Shown: positions 1-8,537, counted from the stretch's first letter. The stretch is DNA of 64,000 bases from PALSA-129 sp050014595 (GCA_050014595.1 JBEKDA010000022.1:1-64000), one strand, 5' to 3'. A program made the numbers and translations. The notes: generated by a model not told the origin, from the letters alone.

Positions 1-918
1 GCCGCTAGTCGCCGTGCCGGTGGTGGGCTTGGCGCCGGTGATCCCGCCGCTAGTCGCCGTGCCGGTGGTGGGCTTGGCGCCGGTGATCCCGCCGCTAGTC
101 GCCGTGCCGGTGGTGGGCTTGGTGCCGGTGATCCCGCCGCTCGTCGCCGTGCCGGTGGTGGGCTTGGTGCCGGTGATCCCGCCGCTGGTCGCCGTGCCGG
201 TGGTGGGCTTGGTGCCGGTGATCCCGCCGCTAGTCGCCGTGCCGGTGGTGCTGGTGGGCTTGGTGCCGGTGATCCCGCCGCTGGTCGCCGTGCCGGTGGT
301 GGGCTTGGTGCCGGTGATCGTGCCGCTGGTCGCCGTGCCGGTGGTGCTGGTGGGCTTGGTGCCGGTGATCGCGCCGCTGGTCGCCGTGCCGGTGGTGGCC
401 TTGGTGCCGGTGATCCCGCCGCTAGTCGCCGTGCCGGTGGTGGGCTTGCTCCCGGTGATCCCGCCGCTGGTCGCCGTGCCGGTGGTGCTGGTGGGCTTGG
501 TGCCGGTGATCGTGCCGCTGGTCGCCGTGCCGGTGGTGGGCTTGGTGCCGGTGATCGCGCCGCTAGTCGCCGTGCCGGTGGTGGGCTTGGTGCCGGTGGT
601 CCCACCGCTACCCGCAGTGACGGTGCTGGTGGGCTTGGTGCCGGTGATCGCGCCGCTCGTCGCCGTGCCGGTGGTGGGCTTGGTGCCGGTGGTCCCGCCG
701 CTACCCGCAGTGACGGTGCTGGTGGGCTTCGCGCCGGTGATCGCGCCGCCGCCCGCGGTGACGGTGCTGGTGGGCTTCGTGCCGGTGGTCCCGCCGCCGC
801 CCGCGGTGACGGTGCTGGTGGGCTTCGTACCGGTGGTCCCGCCGCCACCCGCAGTGACGGTGCTGGTGGGCTTCGTACCGGTGGTCCCGCCGCTACCCGC
901 GGTGACGGTGCTGGGGGG
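1..918. repeat. In-frame minisatellite array, 45/48/51-bp units
   Basis: About 19 head-to-tail units fill the region. Most are 45 bp. Some carry an extra 6 bp (51 bp), and those nearest the gene start are a 48-bp variant. All unit lengths are multiples of three, so the reading frame of the minus-strand gene is kept. Units at the left are more alike than those at the right, which suggests recent expansion at the 3' side. Confidence 0.85.
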
Positions 919-1194
919 CCGATTGCCAAGCCCGCCATTTCTGGGAGTGGCAGTATTGCTATGAGGTTGCGCAGTGCTCGGTTGAGGCTGTGCGGCCCTT
1001 ACCGGTGCTTGCTGAGCCGGTCGAGCAGGCGCACGAGCAGGTGCAGCACTCTGACGGTTGTTGTTGGTTGCCGGCTTTGGCGCCGGCTTAGACTTGTTAT
1101 TCTGGCCTCCGGCAAACGCCGGAACCAGGATTAGTGCCAACAGGCACGTGAACAGGGTCCGCATGATCCTCTTCGTCAAACCGCGCGAATTCAT
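1..1194 (-). CDS. Secreted Thr/Gly-rich tandem-repeat protein (3' end beyond window)
   Basis: The minus strand is open from an ATG at 1194 to the window edge (398 codons, no stop). The ATG follows a GGATGAGGAG ribosome site. Residues 1-29 look like a signal peptide (basic start, then a Leu/Val-rich core ending in AFAGG). A Pro/Ala/Gln-rich segment follows (to about residue 85), then repeats of about 15-17 residues built on TGTKPTTGTATSGGI and TGTKPTSTVTAGGGG. The repeats run off the edge. The opposite strand is also open here but has no signal peptide or ribosome site and encodes only Val/Pro repeats, so it is a shadow. I do not recognise a family; a cell-surface or extracellular role is inferred from the signal peptide and composition. 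Confidence 0.7.
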   Translation of the reverse strand, partial: MNSRGLTKRIMRTLFTCLLALILVPAFAGGQNNKSKPAPKPATNNNRQSAAPARAPARPAQQAPVRAAQPQPSTAQPHSNTATPRNGGLGNRPPSTVTAGSGGTTGTKPTSTVTAGGGGTTGTKPTSTVTAGGGGTTGTKPTSTVTAGGGAITGAKPTSTVTAGSGGTTGTKPTTGTATSGAITGTKPTSTVTAGSGGTTGTKPTTGTATSGAITGTKPTTGTATSGTITGTKPTSTTGTATSGGITGSKPTTGTATSGGITGTKATTGTATSGAITGTKPTSTTGTATSGTITGTKPTTGTATSGGITGTKPTSTTGTATSGGITGTKPTTGTATSGGITGTKPTTGTATSGGITGTKPTTGTATSGGITGAKPTTGTATSGGITGAKPTTGTATSG

Positions 1195-1540
1195 TGCCAA
1201 CTCCTCATCCAATCGTGTGAAGCATCTTCGGGTTTTCACGATAAGAACGTAAATCAAATACTGATTCCATGGGGATCTCACCAAACCTTGATCGCCCCAT
1301 TGCTTCGGTTGTCCAGATTCGCCAGCAAGCCTCTGGTACGTCTAGGCCGAGCCAAGCCGCAGCTCATACCCAGGATTTCCGTTTTGGCCGCCTGCCTGAG
1401 CGAAGGCAAGACCACATGCGGCAATATTTCACGCGCAGGTCCTGGTATGAGGAGTCCATTGTGACCCGGCCTAGACCGCCGGGGGGTGCGACATAATGCG
1501 ACAAAAGTGCGACTTTGACGACTTGTCCGGCTTAGAAGGG
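1195..1540. other. Intergenic, no supportable gene
   Basis: This is the upstream region of the minus-strand repeat protein. Short open frames exist on both strands, but none has family-like sequence or a ribosome site. I see no hairpin terminator or clear promoter. Confidence 0.4.
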
Positions 1541-1860
1541 TCAGAACCACGACAACTCAGGGCTGTTGCCATCGGGCGCGGCATTGAAAGCCGCCACTTT
1601 TCCCAGAAGGGCGGTCTCGGCGGCGCTCAAGGGATGGTCCAGCAAGTGCTGCCGATAGTATCGCTCATGCACCGCGGCGCAGTTGTCGGAGATGTGGAAT
1701 TCCACGACGTTGAGGTTGAAGTCGAGATGATAGACGATCGCGCTGGACTCGGGTGCGGCAGTCTCCACCAGGATGCGGTTGTGCGGGTCCACGGCCAGGC
1801 TGTTGAAGGCAGACGTTTGGTGCTTCTCCCGCCGAAGGGTGGTGGCACTGCTACCGCATG
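1541..1860 (-). pseudogene. C-terminal fragment of an unknown protein
   Basis: The minus-strand frame ending at 1541 encodes about 90 residues that look like real protein (contains SLAVDPHNRILVET, AIVYHLDFNLNVVEFHISD and HERYYRQ). The upstream part of the frame runs into the dodecin gene on the other strand and loses protein character. No start codon with a ribosome site lies near 1860. I read it as the 3' remnant of a longer gene. The family is not recognised. A short intact gene with an unusual start cannot be excluded. Confidence 0.4.
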
Positions 1861-1892
1861 AGATGACCGACAATGGATTCAAGGAGCGCACC

Positions 1893-2099
1893 ATGCCTGG
1901 AACATACAAGGTCACCGAGGTCGTCGGCACCTCGCCCGTCAGTTTTGCCGAAGCCGTAAGAGCTGCGGTCGCCGAGGCGGCACATACCGTCCGTCACATG
2001 CTTTGGTTCGAGGTCGTCGAACAGCGCGGCAGCATCGCGGAAGACAAGGTGCAGGAATTCCAAGTCACCGTGAAAATCGGCTTTAAGATCGAGCGATAG
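1893..2099 (+). CDS. Dodecin (flavin-binding)
   Basis: The product has 68 residues, the usual dodecin size. Dodecins form dodecameric hollow spheres that bind flavin or CoA and are thought to buffer free flavin in the cytoplasm. The N-terminal YKVTEVVGTSP strand, the helix (about 17-34), the WFEVVEQRG strand with Trp38 (flavin-stacking) and Gln57 in the EFQVTVK strand match the family. The start is the ATG after AAGGAG at 1881-1886; a longer upstream frame has no support. The gene is monocistronic and overlaps nothing but the possible fragment on the other strand. Confidence 0.92.
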   Translation: MPGTYKVTEVVGTSPVSFAEAVRAAVAEAAHTVRHMLWFEVVEQRGSIAEDKVQEFQVTVKIGFKIER

Positions 2100-2106
2100 A
2101 AGACCT

Positions 2107-2253
2107 CTACCCGCTCGCCGAGATCTGCGCTTTGGGGCCACGTACGCATTCGAGAGGCCGGAGTGCCGCCGCTGTGTCTCCACCACGGTGGGCATAACGC
2201 GCCGTCACGCGCGGCTCGGCGTGGCCGAGCAGCTCCTGGACGGCGCGCGTATT
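2107..2253 (-). pseudogene. Tyrosine recombinase (phage-type integrase) C-terminal relic
   Basis: Reading the minus strand from 2253 to the TAG at 2107 gives NTRAVQELLGHAEPRVTARY followed by AHRGGD. That is the C-terminal catalytic core of tyrosine recombinases: the LGH histidine and the RYAH nucleophile tyrosine. The upstream arginine and HxxR parts are missing, and the frame before 2253 shows no integrase sequence. Only about 49 codons remain. It is probably debris of an integrated element. Confidence 0.6.
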
Positions 2254-2317
2254 CCCTTCGGCCTGCCCAAAAACAGCCTGATCTTCTCTGTTGTGACCAC
2301 GGGCCGGAGGTGTGTTC

Positions 2318-2740
2318 CTACACGACCTTTGCCGGTTCGGGGGCCTTTGCCGTCTTCTTCTTCGCCGGCTTCCCTGCCGCGGTCTTCGCCGCTTCAGCCC
2401 TTTTCAGAGCCCATCGTTTCTTCGTGGCTGCAATGATCGCCCTCCTGCCGGCCGCCGAGAGCCTCCGTTTGGGCTTGGGAACCGCTTCCCGGGTTGAGGG
2501 TTGAGACGTCTGTCTGGACGCAGCCCATCTTTTGCGTTGTGCTTCAGCGATGCGGGCACGAGCGGCGGCGCTCATCTTTCGCCGTTTGCGCTTGGGAGCT
2601 TCCGACGTGGAGGCGCCCTCCGTGCTGCGACCGGGCAACATCGCCCGGAGTTCTCTGATCTGTGAATCGATGTGTCGCTTCTGTTCCTCAAATCCAAGGA
2701 TGGCGGCGGCGATGACTTCGGGAGTGAGTCTTGTTTGCAT
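2318..2740 (-). CDS. Small basic KMSAAARAR-motif protein
   Basis: The product has 140 residues and is very Lys/Arg/Ala-rich. An N-terminal helix (MQTRLTPEVIAAAILGFEEQ, 1-20) leads into a short coiled coil. Two copies of a basic motif follow: KMSAAARARIAEAQRKRWA near 55-73 and RLSAAGRRAIIAATKKRWA near 93-111. The tail is Lys/Ala-rich. Proteins of this kind are common in Acidobacteria, and the motif suggests nucleic-acid binding (inference). The name of the family is not certain. It is a stand-alone gene. Confidence 0.65.
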   Translation of the reverse strand: MQTRLTPEVIAAAILGFEEQKRHIDSQIRELRAMLPGRSTEGASTSEAPKRKRRKMSAAARARIAEAQRKRWAASRQTSQPSTREAVPKPKRRLSAAGRRAIIAATKKRWALKRAEAAKTAAGKPAKKKTAKAPEPAKVV

Positions 2741-2887
2741 GTCAGCCTTTCGTGACCATCCAGGTTAACGCATTCCGCGAGTCAGCGAGTGGCTGTTTCC
2801 GTTTGTTTCCGTTTGCCATGCCTCTCGTCAAGGGTTAGGCAAGTACTCCGGACAGGAATCCCATTCAGAATCCTGCCGGCTCCGCAA

Positions 2888-3715
2888 TCAGCGCCGTGCG
2901 GCGGCATCCGGCAGAACGGCTTTGACGAACGAAATTAACGCGCCGTCGGGATCGGCTACGGTCAGCAACGTAGGATTATCTGCGGGGGTGGCCTTGGCGG
3001 CCAAGCTCAGGCTGGTCAGGATCTCGGCGGTGTGTTTGACGTCGGCGACGCCGAACCGGATGCCCGATTCAACCTCCGGGCCGGCGGCCGCGATATCCAC
3101 TTCCTGTCCGGAATCGCCGGGCATGCGCAGGCGCGCGGGAATGCCGTGGCCGATTTCGGTGAAGCCCAGCTTGTCCACGTAGAAGGTCCGGATGGCTGCG
3201 GCATCGCGCGCCGGCGATGTGGCGCCCACCATCAGTTGCGCCACGCGTTGGGCGCCCAGGTGCTTGCCGCGGTCCTCGAAGTGCCGCGACCCGGGCAAGT
3301 ATTGCGTGTACTCGATGGTCTGGCCTTCGGGATCTTTCATGGTCATCAGCAGGTTGCCGGCTCCGGCCTTGCGCACTTCCGAAACCGTGAGCCCGCGCTT
3401 GACGTACTCCGCGTGCAGTGCCTCGAGGTCGCTCGATTCGTAGCAGACGTGCATCAGCCCGAGGGGCTGCGACGGTTCGGTTCGCGGGTACAGTTCGATG
3501 AACTGATGGTCGTTGACCTTGAGGAAGGCTTCGGTGGTCCGCTCCCCCTGCTTCATCTCAAAGAACTGCTCGAACCCCAGCCTGTTGTAGAAGGCGCGCG
3601 AGGCTTCGAGTGAGGCGACGCGGAAGGCGACGTGAGCGATCCCGCTCTGGTTCGCCGGCTGCGCCCAGCAGAGCGCAGCGCAGACAAGGCCAATGCATAA
3701 CGATGTCGATCTCAT
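2888..3715 (-). CDS. Secreted two-domain VOC (glyoxalase/dioxygenase-fold) protein
   Basis: The product has 275 residues. Residues 1-18 form a signal peptide (LCIGLVCAALCWA). Two vicinal-oxygen-chelate domains follow, at about 24-140 (starts IAHVAFRVASLEASRAFY, ends EGQTIEYTQY) and 155-268 (starts VAQLMVGATSP, ends PDGALISFV). VOC domains bind a metal through His/Glu on paired beta-alpha-beta-beta-beta units. The first domain has IAHVAF, MHVCYES and IEY as candidate ligands; the second lacks most of them and may be structural. The substrate is unknown. It is a single gene, and export is unusual for this fold. Confidence 0.8.
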   Translation of the reverse strand: MRSTSLCIGLVCAALCWAQPANQSGIAHVAFRVASLEASRAFYNRLGFEQFFEMKQGERTTEAFLKVNDHQFIELYPRTEPSQPLGLMHVCYESSDLEALHAEYVKRGLTVSEVRKAGAGNLLMTMKDPEGQTIEYTQYLPGSRHFEDRGKHLGAQRVAQLMVGATSPARDAAAIRTFYVDKLGFTEIGHGIPARLRMPGDSGQEVDIAAAGPEVESGIRFGVADVKHTAEILTSLSLAAKATPADNPTLLTVADPDGALISFVKAVLPDAAARR

Positions 3716-3867
3716 AGCGGATCGGTTTCATATTAACGCCGTTAGCCGCGGCAAGCTACCGATTTCAGCCGCTAACGGGCGACACCCGAGGAGGGAACAC
3801 TCGGCGCCTGCATCCGTACCTTCCAGCGCCGTTTACCAAGATGCATCCCGCCGGCGGCTCCGCGGGG

Positions 3868-5229
3868 CTACGCGAGCACTGCTTCCGCTTCTCGTTGGTG
3901 GGCCTTCGCGCGCGCTATCCCGAACTTCTCGCGGAAGATCTCCCACAGCGTGGGCGTGCCGATCTCCTGCATCTCGTACCGCACGCGCTGGCTCGGTTGG
4001 GCGATGCGCACCACGCGCCGCAGGTCGATAGGCGTGGCGATCAGCACCAGGTCGCACGGCGTTTGCGCGATGGTCTCTTCCAATTCCCGCACCTGGCGGT
4101 CGCCATATCCCATGGCCGGCAGCACCGGCCCGGTAGTGCGGTACTTTTCATAGGTTTTGGCGATGCTTCCCACCGCATAGGGCCGCGGGTCCACAATCTC
4201 CCCGCCATACCGCCTGGCGGCCACGTAACCAGCGCCGTATGCCATCTCGCCGTGCGTCAGTGTGGGCCCGTCTTCCACGACCAGGACGCGCCTGCCACGA
4301 ATGGCGCCGCTGTCTTCCACCAGGATGGGCGCCGCGGCTTCGATGACTACCGCCTTCGGGTTGACCTCGTAGGCGTGGTTTCGAATCTGCTGCACCGCCT
4401 CCGGCGCGGCCGTGTCCACCTTGTTGATCACAATCACGTCCGCCGACCGGAAATTGGTCTCGCCCGGATGATAGAGAAGCTCGTGGCCCGGCCGGTGCGG
4501 ATCGGCCACCACGATCACCAGGTCGGAGCGGTAAAAAGAGAAATCGTTGTTGCCGCCGTCCCACAAAATGATGTCGGCCTCTTTCTCCGCCTCGCGCAGA
4601 ATGCGTTCGTAGTCCACTCCGGCGTAAATGACCACCCCGCGCGTCACATGCGGTTCGTACTCCTCACACTCTTCGATGGTGCAGTGATGGCGCTCCAGGT
4701 CCGCCACGCTGGCGAATCGCTGAACCGCCTGCGCGGCGAGGTCGCCGTACGGCATGGGGTGCCGGATGGCCACCACCTTGTATCCCAGCTTCTGCAAGGC
4801 ATCGGTCGCCCGCCGGCTGGTAGGGCTCTTGCCCGCACCGGTCCGCACCGCGTTGATCGATATCAGAGGCTTTACGGAACGAACCTGGGTGTGGTTGGGT
4901 CCCAGCAGACGGAAATCCGCGCCCGCCGCCAGCACCGCGGACGCTTTGTGCATCAACTCCACGTGCGGCACATCGCTATACGAGAACACCACTTCATCCA
5001 CATGGTGCCGGTCGATCAGGTGCGCCAGTTCGGCTTCCGGGTAGATGGGAATCCCGTCCGGATACAAGCTTCCGGCCAGCACCGCGGGGTACGCGCGGCC
5101 GTCGATGTTGGGAATCTGCGTCGCCGTGAAGGCGACTACTTCATGCGTGGGGTCGTCGCGATAGTAAGTATTGAAGTTATGAAAGTCGCGTCCGGCGGCC
5201 CCCATAATAACGACTTTCTGTGACGCCAT
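3868..5229 (-). CDS. COG2403-type P-loop GTPase (cyclic 2,3-diphosphoglycerate synthetase-like)
   Basis: The product has 453 residues. The N-terminal part (1-125) has a Rossmann-like start (KVVIMGAAGRDFHNFN). The P-loop TGAGKS lies near 132-137, a WDGGNND switch region near 225, and an INKVD guanine-specificity motif near 270. Members are annotated as predicted GTPases or as cyclic 2,3-diphosphoglycerate synthetase; the latter activity is known only from methanogen enzymes and should not be assumed here. The start is the ATG after GGGAG. It lies 36 bp downstream of the amidinotransferase gene on the same strand, so the two are probably co-transcribed and work in one pathway (inference). Confidence 0.75.
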   Translation of the reverse strand: MASQKVVIMGAAGRDFHNFNTYYRDDPTHEVVAFTATQIPNIDGRAYPAVLAGSLYPDGIPIYPEAELAHLIDRHHVDEVVFSYSDVPHVELMHKASAVLAAGADFRLLGPNHTQVRSVKPLISINAVRTGAGKSPTSRRATDALQKLGYKVVAIRHPMPYGDLAAQAVQRFASVADLERHHCTIEECEEYEPHVTRGVVIYAGVDYERILREAEKEADIILWDGGNNDFSFYRSDLVIVVADPHRPGHELLYHPGETNFRSADVIVINKVDTAAPEAVQQIRNHAYEVNPKAVVIEAAAPILVEDSGAIRGRRVLVVEDGPTLTHGEMAYGAGYVAARRYGGEIVDPRPYAVGSIAKTYEKYRTTGPVLPAMGYGDRQVRELEETIAQTPCDLVLIATPIDLRRVVRIAQPSQRVRYEMQEIGTPTLWEIFREKFGIARAKAHQREAEAVLA

Positions 5230-5265
5230 ATTATTCTCCCAAATGGATAGTTAGTCAGTCCCGGC

Positions 5266-6153
5266 TCAGAATAAGTACATCTTCATGCAGAAGACGCTTC
5301 CGCCGGATTTCATGAACTCCGAGGTGTCAACCTCGATGACCTGGAATCCGAGTTCCCGCAGTCTCCGGTTGACTTTGACGGATCCACGTTGGATCACCAC
5401 ATTCTTGCCGGGGAAAGCCGCTGCGTTGCACGCCATCAATTCTTCCGCTTCGTGGCGGTCCGCTTCGATAACGTGCGGAAACACGCGCCGCACCATCTCC
5501 ATGCCATCGCCCGTGAGCGCCGGCGGGTACACCAGAACAGTCTCCTCGTCCAGCGGGCAAAAACACGTGTCCAGGTGATAGAACAACTCCGTTTTCAACT
5601 CCAGGGGCAACACCGGGGTGTCGAAAACCCCGGAGATAATGTCGTAGACACCTTTGGCCGTGCGGTGGCCCCAGCCGCCCCAGATCAGGCGCCGTCCGGG
5701 ATGCCATAGCGCGTCGCCGCTACCCTCGAACAGGCCGTCGCGGGGCAGTTCCACTACGCGATAGCCATTCTCCCGATACCATTTAGCGTGCGCCGCAACC
5801 TCGGGCTGGCGCGAGGGGTAGAGCATGCGGCTCAGGGCGCACACCCGGCGGCCCATGCTGTCCAATCCGGAGAAGGCCGGGTTGGCGCAGAACACCATGT
5901 CTTCGCAGCCCGTCACCGCCGGCAGTTCCCGAACGTCGATGCCGCAGCGTCCGAACGCGCGCGTCACCTCCAGCCACTGCTCCCTGGCCAACCGGGTATT
6001 CACTTTTCCCCGCTGTCCCACCATGAACGGGTTCTTAACGTCCACCACGTCGAAGGAATCCGGGGGACAGACCAACACTCCGCGTGGCAGCGGCATGCTT
6101 CTAAGTTCCGCCGGAGAAATCTCCCCGGCCACGTCAAGATGTTCCGCAATCAT
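5266..6153 (-). CDS. Dimethylarginine dimethylaminohydrolase / amidinotransferase family
   Basis: The product has 295 residues from the ATG at 6153, which follows GAAGGG; a GTG at 6189 would add 12 residues. The guanidine-modifying (pentein) fold is shown by CEDMVF near 83-88, the FEGSGDA loop near 142-148, catalytic His193 in FYHLDTCF, and the nucleophile Cys289 in GGSVFCMKM six residues from the end. Such enzymes hydrolyse methylated arginine, or arginine itself, to citrulline or ornithine products. Which substrate is used here cannot be read from the sequence. The upstream region has ARG-box-like palindromes, and the COG2403 GTPase gene follows. Confidence 0.82.
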   Translation of the reverse strand: MIAEHLDVAGEISPAELRSMPLPRGVLVCPPDSFDVVDVKNPFMVGQRGKVNTRLAREQWLEVTRAFGRCGIDVRELPAVTGCEDMVFCANPAFSGLDSMGRRVCALSRMLYPSRQPEVAAHAKWYRENGYRVVELPRDGLFEGSGDALWHPGRRLIWGGWGHRTAKGVYDIISGVFDTPVLPLELKTELFYHLDTCFCPLDEETVLVYPPALTGDGMEMVRRVFPHVIEADRHEAEELMACNAAAFPGKNVVIQRGSVKVNRRLRELGFQVIEVDTSEFMKSGGSVFCMKMYLF

Positions 6154-6205
6154 AGAGACTGACCCTTCAGCCTCAGCATTACATCCCACCCGCGAGTAAT
6201 CAATA

Positions 6206-6240
6206 CGAATGATTATTCGAGTAAGTACCTGAATTATTCA
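6206..6240. promoter_or_regulatory. Paired ARG-box-like palindromes
   Basis: There are two imperfect operators of the form GAAT-N-ATTC: CGAATGATTATTCG (6206-6219) and TGAATTATTCA (6230-6240). Their centres are about 22 bp apart, close to two helical turns. The classical ArgR site is TGAAT-WWWW-ATTCA, often in pairs with centres about 21 bp apart. The second palindrome has a 1-base centre, so it is not a perfect match. A possible promoter on the minus strand is TTGATT with TAATGC 16 bp on (about 6204-6177). Confidence 0.35.
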
Positions 6241-6310
6241 TACATAGCGGTGCACCAGTTGCCTGACCGTTGGATGGCCGACGAACCCCCCCAACAGAAA
6301 TCGACGCTGA

Positions 6311-7705
6311 CTACTGAATCAGGTACTGCTCCAACTTCCCGCCTGGCACTGTGAGCGTGCTCAGGCGCAGTGATTTGTCCTTGAACTTGATCTCGAAATG
6401 GCGGTAGGTCATGCCGCCGCGTAGCTCCACGGAGGTCTGCTTCAAGGTTTCCGGCGGTCCCAGCGCCTTCAGGCTGGCCGAGGCGTCCTCTAAAACCTGA
6501 CGGGTGAAGTAGGCCTCGGCATTGGGGGTCAGCAGGCCCCGATCGATCTGGCCTTCTGCCAATCCGTCGAAGATCTGCCTGGCTTGTTGCAACGCCGGCT
6601 CCGCCTGCGGATCTTCCGCCTCCGTAAACAGAAGCGGCGCGATCTGACCCGTGATGGATTCGGGCGCACTGGAGCCGTCCGCATTGGCGAGCACCACGAC
6701 GGCCGTGCCTTGATCCGGCCAGACCGTGTTCAAGCTCACGAATCCGGATACCGCGCCGCCATGAGCCAGCTTGGGATGCCCGTTGGCATCCGATACCACC
6801 ACTCCCAGAGCATAGTTGGTGGGCGTGCCATTACGCAGGCGCACTGGAGTCGTCATAAGTTCGAGCGACGTGGGCTTCAGGAGCCTATGCTCCATCAGGG
6901 AGATGTCCCACAGAGCCAAATCATGCGCCGTCATGGCCAGTTCCCCAGCCGCATACAGCCAGCCGCGGCCCTCCGCCGGTGCCGGGCGCGGAGGCCCCAG
7001 CGCAAACCGCGTGTAACCCGCGGCGTCCGAAGGCCCCAGCGTCTGCTCGGCCAGGTCGATAGCGCTGGTCATCCCCAATGGCTGCAGGATGCGTTTCGCC
7101 AGAAAGGCGAAGAACGGGCCGCCGGTGACCCGCTCCACAATCCGGCCTGCCACCACGTAGTTCGTGTTGCTGTATTGCCAGCGCGTGCCCGGCTCGAAGT
7201 CCAGCGGCTTTCTGGCCCACTGATCGAGTATGCTCTCCGCCGTCACCGGCTTCTCCATGAACGGCGCCACGTAGTCCTGCGGATAATAGTCCTGGTATCC
7301 GGACGTGTGCGAGAGCAGTTGGCGGAGGGTGACCTCTCCCGCCCGCGTCAGGTTGGGAAGGTAGCGCGAAACGCGCTCGTCAAGTGACAACTTGCCATCC
7401 TGGACCAGCAACAGAACGGCGCCCGCCAAGAGCTGTTTGCTGACCGACCCGATGCAGTAACGCATCCCCGTCTTGGCGTCCGTCGCGGGATCCAGCCGCG
7501 CCTTGCCGTACGCCTTCTCGTACGCAACCTTGCCGCCCTGCACAATCGCAATCGTAACGCTGGGTGCGCCGCTATCGGCGAGCGCTCTGGCGGCGATCTC
7601 ATCGATCTTGCCCGTCGTTGCGGATGGTAGCTGCGCCGCAAGCCCGCTCGCGGCCTCAAACAGGACCACTGCGGAAAGGCTCAGAAATAAACAGGATGGA
7701 CGCAT
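6311..7705 (-). CDS. Secreted serine hydrolase, class C beta-lactamase / PBP4* fold
   Basis: The product has 464 residues from the ATG at 7705, which begins a good signal peptide (LFLSLSAVVLFEAASGLAAQ). A TATACT box lies about 18 bp upstream. The catalytic SxxK is S87-V-S-K90. The second motif is Tyr179-Ser-Asn181 (YSNTNY), and AHGG near 315 fits the third. Family members are D-aminopeptidases, esterases or peptidases of the cell envelope, rarely true beta-lactamases. The last 110 residues form an extra beta domain of the type often fused to these hydrolases. It is a single gene, convergent with none. Confidence 0.85.
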   Translation of the reverse strand: MRPSCLFLSLSAVVLFEAASGLAAQLPSATTGKIDEIAARALADSGAPSVTIAIVQGGKVAYEKAYGKARLDPATDAKTGMRYCIGSVSKQLLAGAVLLLVQDGKLSLDERVSRYLPNLTRAGEVTLRQLLSHTSGYQDYYPQDYVAPFMEKPVTAESILDQWARKPLDFEPGTRWQYSNTNYVVAGRIVERVTGGPFFAFLAKRILQPLGMTSAIDLAEQTLGPSDAAGYTRFALGPPRPAPAEGRGWLYAAGELAMTAHDLALWDISLMEHRLLKPTSLELMTTPVRLRNGTPTNYALGVVVSDANGHPKLAHGGAVSGFVSLNTVWPDQGTAVVVLANADGSSAPESITGQIAPLLFTEAEDPQAEPALQQARQIFDGLAEGQIDRGLLTPNAEAYFTRQVLEDASASLKALGPPETLKQTSVELRGGMTYRHFEIKFKDKSLRLSTLTVPGGKLEQYLIQ

Positions 7706-7754
7706 GGCAATTGGCTCCGGCCAAGTATAACCATAACGCGATAGCCGTCTTACG

Positions 7755-8537
7755 TTAACGGGCCGCAACCGACGCCTGGATGCTGGCATCTATCCATTGC
7801 CGCATACGGCGGAAGTGTCCGCCTTTCCAGTAAGCGCGGCCGCAATCCGGGCAGCGCAGAAACTCGTCGTGCAGCAGGGCAATCCGGGCAGGCAGTTGAT
7901 GACGCACCTGGTCTTTGTCTGCCCGCGCCAGCGGCGTGTTGCATCGCAGACACCGCGAGAAGGGCTTTGCCAGGCGCCCCAAATCAAAACGCCTGACCAC
8001 TTCCGCGAGTTGCTGCCGCGGTTGGGTTGCCCGCAGGTAATATCCGTGCGTCACGGAGCCGCGTTTGAGCAGACCCACGTCGCGGGTCAACAGAATCCGA
8101 TGTTCCTGGCGCGAGACCTCCGCCAGGCGCTGGTCGGCGCAACGGTTCTGATACAGAGTGTCAAATCCCAACATCCGCAGGTATGCGGCCAGGCGGCCGA
8201 GGTGCACATCCAGCACGAACCGTGCATCACGAAGCGGTTCCGGCCGCAGCCGGGCCAGTCCGGCGATGTCGAACGCCTCGAAGACCGGGTAAACACTGAT
8301 CCGGTCGCCATCCTGAACCCGGTAGGCGAAATCCACCGATTGTCCGTTGACCAGGATGAGATCGACCTCCGTGTGAGGCACGCCCAATGACTCGATGCGG
8401 TCCTTGACGGTGGCGACGTCCAGGAAGCCATACGCGAATTCCGTGAAACGGCGCTCCGGCAGCAGGAAGTCGTTGAGTTCTGCGTAGAAGCGGAAGTTCG
8501 CGACAGGCATGACATTGGCCAAGGCCGTATTGGGCAT
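7755..8537 (-). CDS. Mut7-C RNase-domain protein with ubiquitin-like N-terminus
   Basis: The product has up to 260 residues. Residues 12-90 resemble the ubiquitin/ThiS-like domain often joined to Mut7-C (ends VYPVFEAFD). The Mut7-C domain covers about 105-250: RFVLDVHLGRLAAYLRMLGF, ILLTRDVGLL, and a zinc ribbon with CLRC and CPDC. Mut7-C is a PIN-like predicted RNase; its bacterial targets are unknown. A second in-frame ATG at 8510 gives a protein starting MPVANFRFYAELNDFL, which may be the true start. Neither has a clear ribosome site. It is divergent from the PEBP gene. Confidence 0.85.
   Translation of the reverse strand: MPNTALANVMPVANFRFYAELNDFLLPERRFTEFAYGFLDVATVKDRIESLGVPHTEVDLILVNGQSVDFAYRVQDGDRISVYPVFEAFDIAGLARLRPEPLRDARFVLDVHLGRLAAYLRMLGFDTLYQNRCADQRLAEVSRQEHRILLTRDVGLLKRGSVTHGYYLRATQPRQQLAEVVRRFDLGRLAKPFSRCLRCNTPLARADKDQVRHQLPARIALLHDEFLRCPDCGRAYWKGGHFRRMRQWIDASIQASVAAR

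Noticed and set aside
14..964. Plus-strand 316-codon open frame of Val/Pro repeats
   Set aside because: It is the mirror of the repeat array in the minus-strand gene, which has a signal peptide and ribosome site. The plus frame has neither.
3841..5223. 460-codon plus-strand frame opposite the COG2403 GTPase
   Set aside because: High GC at third codon positions keeps the opposite strand open. The sequence has no family features; the minus-strand protein has P-loop and NKVD motifs.
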